From Bacteroidales bacterium (GTDB taxonomy: Bacteria; Bacteroidota; Bacteroidia; Bacteroidales; UBA12077), in assembly GCA_030156305.1 (NCBI GenBank), contig JASGMZ010000118.1, positions 1 through 8,750 of the forward strand: a stretch of DNA of 8,750 nucleotides, read 5' to 3'. How positions within the stretch are numbered: the first letter of the stretch is position 1; each line of letters starts with the position of its first letter. Of the stretch, positions 6,130 through 8,750 are shown piece after piece. A program made the position numbers and the translations under genes. The notes under the pieces were generated by a model. It worked only from the letters and a program-made list of their open reading frames with translations. It made no database searches and was not told the DNA's origin.

Positions 6130-7155
6130 ATGGACGAATTTAATATACGGGAAGAAAATTATTTAGACCGCGACCAGGAGTTTGAAATTAAGCTCAGGCC
6201 TTTAAATTTTAATGATTTTAAAGGGCAGTTTAAAGTGGTAGAAAATTTGCAAGTATTTGTACAAGCGGCTAAAATGCGTTCCGAAGCGTTAGACCATGTT
6301 TTATTGCACGGGCCTCCCGGATTGGGAAAAACAACTCTTGCCAATATTATAGCGAATGAATTAAATGTAAATTTAAAACTTACTTCAGGGCCTGTTTTAG
6401 ATAAACCCGGCGATTTGGCCGGATTATTAACCAATCTGGAAGAAGGAGATGTGTTATTTATTGATGAAATTCATCGTTTAAGCCCGGTTGTAGAAGAGTA
6501 CCTTTATTCGGCTATGGAAGATTATAAGATTGACATCATGATTGATAAGGGGCCAAGTGCACGAAGTGTTCAAATTGATCTTAATCCTTTTACCTTAATT
6601 GGGGCAACCACTCGCTCGGGATTATTAACCAGTCCGTTGCGAGCACGTTTTGGAATCAGTTTACATTTAGAATATTACGATCATGATACCTTAAGCAGAA
6701 TTATTAAACGATCGTCTAAAATTTTAAATATAGATGTTGCAGCCAATGCAGCAGATGAAATTTCATCCCGTTCGCGTGGAACACCTAGAATTGCAAATGC
6801 ATTATTGCGACGTGTGCGTGATTTTGCTCAAGTAAAAGGCAACGGTAAAATAGATATTGAAATTTCACGATATGCTTTAAAAGCCCTTAATATTGATAAA
6901 CATGGCCTGGATGAAATGGATCATAAAATTTTATTAACTATAATTGATAAATTTAGTGGCGGTCCTGTTGGCCTTAATACTATTGCTACAGCTATTGGAG
7001 AGGATAGTGGGACTATTGAAGAAGTTTATGAGCCATTTTTAATAAAAGAAGGTTTTTTGAAGCGAACACCACGCGGAAGAGAAGCTACTGAATTTGCGTA
7101 TAAACATTTAAACCGGGTACAGAAACGAGGCGATCAGCAAAGCCTTTTTAATTAA
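6130..7155 (+). CDS. ruvB: Holliday junction branch migration ATPase RuvB
   Basis: RuvB forms hexameric AAA+ rings that, loaded by RuvA, drive branch migration of Holliday junctions before RuvC cuts them. The 341-residue product is full length. It shows the N-terminal LRPLNFNDFKGQ segment (22-33), Walker A GPPGLGKT (61-68), Walker B LFIDEIHRL (109-117), sensor 1 GATTRSG (158-164), the arginine-finger segment SPLRARFG (168-175), sensor 2 RGTPRIANALLRRVRD (216-231), and the C-terminal winged helix with GGPVGLNTIATAIGED (277-292) and KRTPRGREAT (311-320). The tail ends QQSLFN, which resembles a sliding-clamp-binding motif. ruvA and ruvC are not in the window. It follows the MORN gene by 31 bp and overlaps the end of the convergent CRP/FNR gene by 8 bp, with no hairpin terminator between. 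Confidence 0.98.
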   Translation: MDEFNIREENYLDRDQEFEIKLRPLNFNDFKGQFKVVENLQVFVQAAKMRSEALDHVLLHGPPGLGKTTLANIIANELNVNLKLTSGPVLDKPGDLAGLLTNLEEGDVLFIDEIHRLSPVVEEYLYSAMEDYKIDIMIDKGPSARSVQIDLNPFTLIGATTRSGLLTSPLRARFGISLHLEYYDHDTLSRIIKRSSKILNIDVAANAADEISSRSRGTPRIANALLRRVRDFAQVKGNGKIDIEISRYALKALNIDKHGLDEMDHKILLTIIDKFSGGPVGLNTIATAIGEDSGTIEEVYEPFLIKEGFLKRTPRGREATEFAYKHLNRVQKRGDQQSLFN

Positions 7156-7855
7156 AAGCATTTGAAATTTTTTCCAATCGTTTGATATCTAAAATTTTTA
7201 TTTTTCTACCATTTAAATCAATCAATCGGTCTTGTTTAAATTCGGATAAGAGGCGAATAACCGATTCGGTTGCCGTACCTACAATATTCGCTAATTCTTC
7301 GCGTGTTAATGAAATTTGTAATATCTGGCCTTCATCTAAATCGAAAATTTCTTTTAGGTTTAATAGTACTTCGGCAAGTCTTTCCCGAACAGTTTTTTGG
7401 GCAATATCCGTAATAAAAGAATTTGCCTCGCCTAATTCTTTACAGGTTTGTTGCATCATAGCTATTGAAAAATTGCCGTTGGTTTTTACCAGGCTTATTA
7501 ATGTTTCGCCGGGAATAAAACATAATATAGCATCTTCAATTACTTTTGCCGACGAGCAGGCTAATTCGTTGCTTAAGATAGAACGGTAACCGATAATATC
7601 TCCTTTTTTAGCAAATGCAATAATCTGTTCGCGACCGTCAATACCTGTTTTATAAATTTTTAAAACACCTGAATTTATGCAATAAAAACCGTTGGTTCTG
7701 CTGCCTTCATGATAAATAATACTACCGCGTTTGTATGAATTGCAAACCTTTTCTTGTTCTACTTTTAAATGTTCTTCCGGTGATAGATGTTTAAAAATAG
7801 AATCAATATTGTTAATACAGTTTTCGCATGATGGGATTTGATCGCGATTTTTCAT
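7148..7855 (-). CDS. CRP/FNR-family transcriptional regulator with N-terminal CxxC
   Basis: A 235-residue regulator. The cyclic-nucleotide-binding-like beta roll spans about residues 22-125, with KRGSIIYHEG (42-51), FYCINSGVLKIYK (57-69) and FAKKGDIIGY (81-90). A dimerisation helix follows (about 127-168), then a Crp-type helix-turn-helix with LTREELANIVGTATESVIRLLSEF (183-206). C10 and C13 form a CxxC at the N-terminus, and C112 in AILCFIPGETL aligns with E. coli FNR C122. A cysteine equivalent to FNR C29 is missing, but C38, C59 and C100 are nearby. This could be an oxygen- or NO-sensing Fe-S protein, or one using thiol chemistry. Canonical cAMP-binding residues are not evident. The recognition helix TESVIR lacks the serine of FNR's ExxSR, so its DNA site may differ. 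It is divergent from osmC. Confidence 0.9.
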   Translation of the reverse strand: MKNRDQIPSCENCINNIDSIFKHLSPEEHLKVEQEKVCNSYKRGSIIYHEGSRTNGFYCINSGVLKIYKTGIDGREQIIAFAKKGDIIGYRSILSNELACSSAKVIEDAILCFIPGETLISLVKTNGNFSIAMMQQTCKELGEANSFITDIAQKTVRERLAEVLLNLKEIFDLDEGQILQISLTREELANIVGTATESVIRLLSEFKQDRLIDLNGRKIKILDIKRLEKISNAFN

Positions 7856-7927
7856 TATTACAAAAGATTACATCGGTATTATATCTTATAAAATCATTAA
7901 ATAAACACTATTTTAATGTTTTAAACA

Positions 7928-7935
7928 CAAAATTA
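7928..7935 (-). promoter_or_regulatory. possible -7 element of the CRP/FNR gene
   Basis: On the minus strand 7935-7928 reads TAATTTTG, an exact TAnnTTTG match, 72 bp before the ATG. It overlaps a perfect 12-bp palindrome AAAATTAATTTT (7929-7940) that could be an autoregulatory site, though A/T richness makes this palindrome weak evidence. No good -33 element is seen. Confidence 0.35.
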
Positions 7936-7960
7936 ATTTTTTTGTTTTATAATTAAGGAA

Positions 7961-7990
7961 TTTGCTATATATTATTTAACAGTATATTTG
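7961..7990 (+). promoter_or_regulatory. promoter of the OsmC-family gene
   Basis: TTTG (7961-7964) and TATATTTG (7983-7990) are separated by 18 bp. This is nearly the full Bacteroidota primary-sigma consensus TTTG-N19-TAnnTTTG. Transcription would start near 7997, giving a leader of about 25 nt before the ATG at 8023. It is the best promoter in the window. Confidence 0.72.
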
Positions 7991-8022
7991 CAAAAAATTA
8001 TAATATTAAAATATGTAAAGAT

Positions 8023-8445
8023 ATGAAAACTTCATTAAATTTAAACTGGAAAAAAGGAATGGCTTTTGAAACCGAATTAAATGGGCATAAAATAGTAATT
8101 GATGCTGATGAGGCTGTTGGTGGTAATGACCTTGGCCCAAGGCCAAAACCGCTTATGTTATTGGCTTTAGCTGGTTGTACCGGTATGGATGTTGTTTCTA
8201 TTTTAAAAAAAATGCGTGTTGAATTAGATGATTTTAATGTTGAAGTGGTTGCCAATGTTACCGATGAACATCCAAAACATTACGATGAGATGAAAGTAAT
8301 TTATAAATTCTGGGGAAAAGATTTGCCTGAAGATAAAATTAACAAAGCGGTTAATTTATCTCAAGAGAGATATTGTGGTGTTAGTTTTGTTTATCGAAAG
8401 TATATAAAAATGAGTATAGAGATACAGATTAACCCCGAAAAGTAG
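8023..8445 (+). CDS. OsmC/Ohr-family protein
   Basis: A 140-residue cytoplasmic protein of the OsmC superfamily, whose studied members (OsmC, Ohr) reduce organic hydroperoxides with a pair of cysteines. The family marks are GPRPKPLMLLALAGCTGMDV (38-57) with C52 at the start of the central helix, and the LSQERYCGVS segment (112-121) with C118. Both redox cysteines are therefore present. The GPxPxxLLLxAlagCtgmDv form fits the YhfA-like branch more than Ohr. Activity towards peroxides is a family inference. The ATG at 8023 lies 33 bp after a strong -7 element. It is divergent from the CRP/FNR regulator, which is a candidate controller. Confidence 0.93.
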   Translation: MKTSLNLNWKKGMAFETELNGHKIVIDADEAVGGNDLGPRPKPLMLLALAGCTGMDVVSILKKMRVELDDFNVEVVANVTDEHPKHYDEMKVIYKFWGKDLPEDKINKAVNLSQERYCGVSFVYRKYIKMSIEIQINPEK

Positions 8446-8575
8446 AATAGTAAAAATGGCTCTATTTAATAAAGTTGGTGTTAAAAAAATTTGTTATTCA
8501 GTTCACTACATTATGATTCCAATGCTGAGCATTTCAGGTATTTTTATTTTACTAGAGCCAATAAAATTAAATGAT

Positions 8576-8662
8576 AAATATCGAATATCAAATGAAAAAT
8601 GTCAAAGTTATTTTTTTTGTAACTGTACTGTTTTGTTGTGTTAACTTTTTCATTCGATATTT
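8576..8662. repeat. interrupted inverted repeat with TATCRAA units
   Basis: AAATATCGAAT (8576-8586) and ATTCGATATTT (8652-8662) are perfect 11-bp reverse complements. The pairing resumes inside with GAAAAA (8594-8599) against TTTTTC (8646-8651), after a 7-nt bulge on the left arm. A further short match is AGTTA (8606-8610) with TAACT (8642-8646), which shares one base with the previous stem. The left arm itself is a tandem of TATCGAA and TATCAAA. It may be a degenerate dispersed repeat or a structured RNA end of the osmC transcript. Confidence 0.5.
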
Positions 8663-8731
8663 GAAATTTATTAAACCTAAACACTTATATATATCCTAAT
8701 ATCCGTAAGTTAGTTAAGTTTTTATTTGTAA

Positions 8732-8748
8732 CACTAAGTCACTCAAAG
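8732..8748 (+). repeat. short CACT-based tandem repeat at the window edge
   Basis: CACTAAGT (8732-8739) is followed at once by CACTCAAAG (8740-8748), two imperfect units of 8-9 bp. The array may continue past the right edge. Confidence 0.35.
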
Positions 8749-8750
8749 TA

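Larger units (their letters stand above)
8446..8750. other. repeat-rich intergenic tail with no convincing gene
   Basis: About 305 bp to the right edge. One 62-codon frame (8456-8644) starts 11 bp after osmC, but its second half is built from the inverted repeat described below and its product resembles nothing I know, so I do not call it. The stretch contains an 8-bp inverted pair TGGCTCTA (8457-8464) / TAGAGCCA (8553-8560) enclosing a small hairpin AATGC-TGA-GCATT (8521-8533). It also holds a longer interrupted hairpin (8576-8662), a TAAGTT direct repeat (8706 and 8715), and a CACT-based repeat at the edge. No T-run terminator follows osmC. Confidence 0.55.

Noticed and set aside
6159..6434. 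91-codon minus-strand frame
   Set aside because: Antisense shadow of the ruvB Walker A region.
7182..7589. 135-codon plus-strand frame
   Set aside because: Antisense shadow of the CRP/FNR gene, which has clear domain motifs on the other strand.
7998..8255. 85-codon minus-strand frame
   Set aside because: Antisense to osmC and lacks any recognisable motif.
8456..8644. 62-codon open frame after osmC
   Set aside because: No recognisable domain, the second half is made of repeat DNA, cysteine and aromatic use looks random, and no promoter is present.

Overview
The window is strongly AT-rich and reads as the chromosome of a Bacteroidota bacterium, probably Bacteroidales or Flavobacteriia-like. 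Start codons lack Shine-Dalgarno sequences and sit in A/T-rich leaders. Several genes are preceded by the Bacteroidota -7 promoter element TAnnTTTG. The VanZ-like, MORN-repeat, Rrf2, CRP/FNR and OsmC proteins resemble those common in the phylum. I saw no tRNA, rRNA, CRISPR array, transposase or phage gene. Most of the window is conserved housekeeping DNA with regulators between.

Layout, left to right. A GT-B glycosyltransferase (minus strand, cut by the left edge) is divergent from a small VanZ-family membrane protein. The VanZ gene converges on, and overlaps by 6 bp, a two-gene minus-strand unit rpiB -> Rrf2 regulator. A 617-bp gene-free, very A/T-rich region (2863-3479) follows. It holds a helically phased array of a WWGTYAA motif and several palindromes with GTTAA/TTAAC half-sites, and is the most intriguing non-coding stretch. 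nadA (quinolinate synthase) comes next, closed by a clear intrinsic terminator. Then come a secreted MORN-repeat protein and ruvB, co-directional and 31 bp apart. ruvB overlaps by 8 bp the convergent gene of a cysteine-rich CRP/FNR regulator. That regulator is divergent from an OsmC-family protein, which has the best promoter in the window (TTTG-N18-TATATTTG). The last 305 bp carry no convincing gene but several inverted and short direct repeats.

How the genes may connect. Two putative redox or Fe-S sensors (Rrf2 and CRP/FNR types), an Fe-S enzyme of NAD synthesis (NadA) and a thiol-dependent OsmC protein lie within 6.5 kb. This suggests, without proving, a redox theme. rpiB (pentose phosphate) and ruvB (recombination) are housekeeping. 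I did not find a clearly new multi-gene system. The best candidates for something undescribed are the regulatory architecture between rpiB and nadA, a possible sliding-clamp-binding tail on RuvB, and the cysteine pattern of the CRP/FNR protein.
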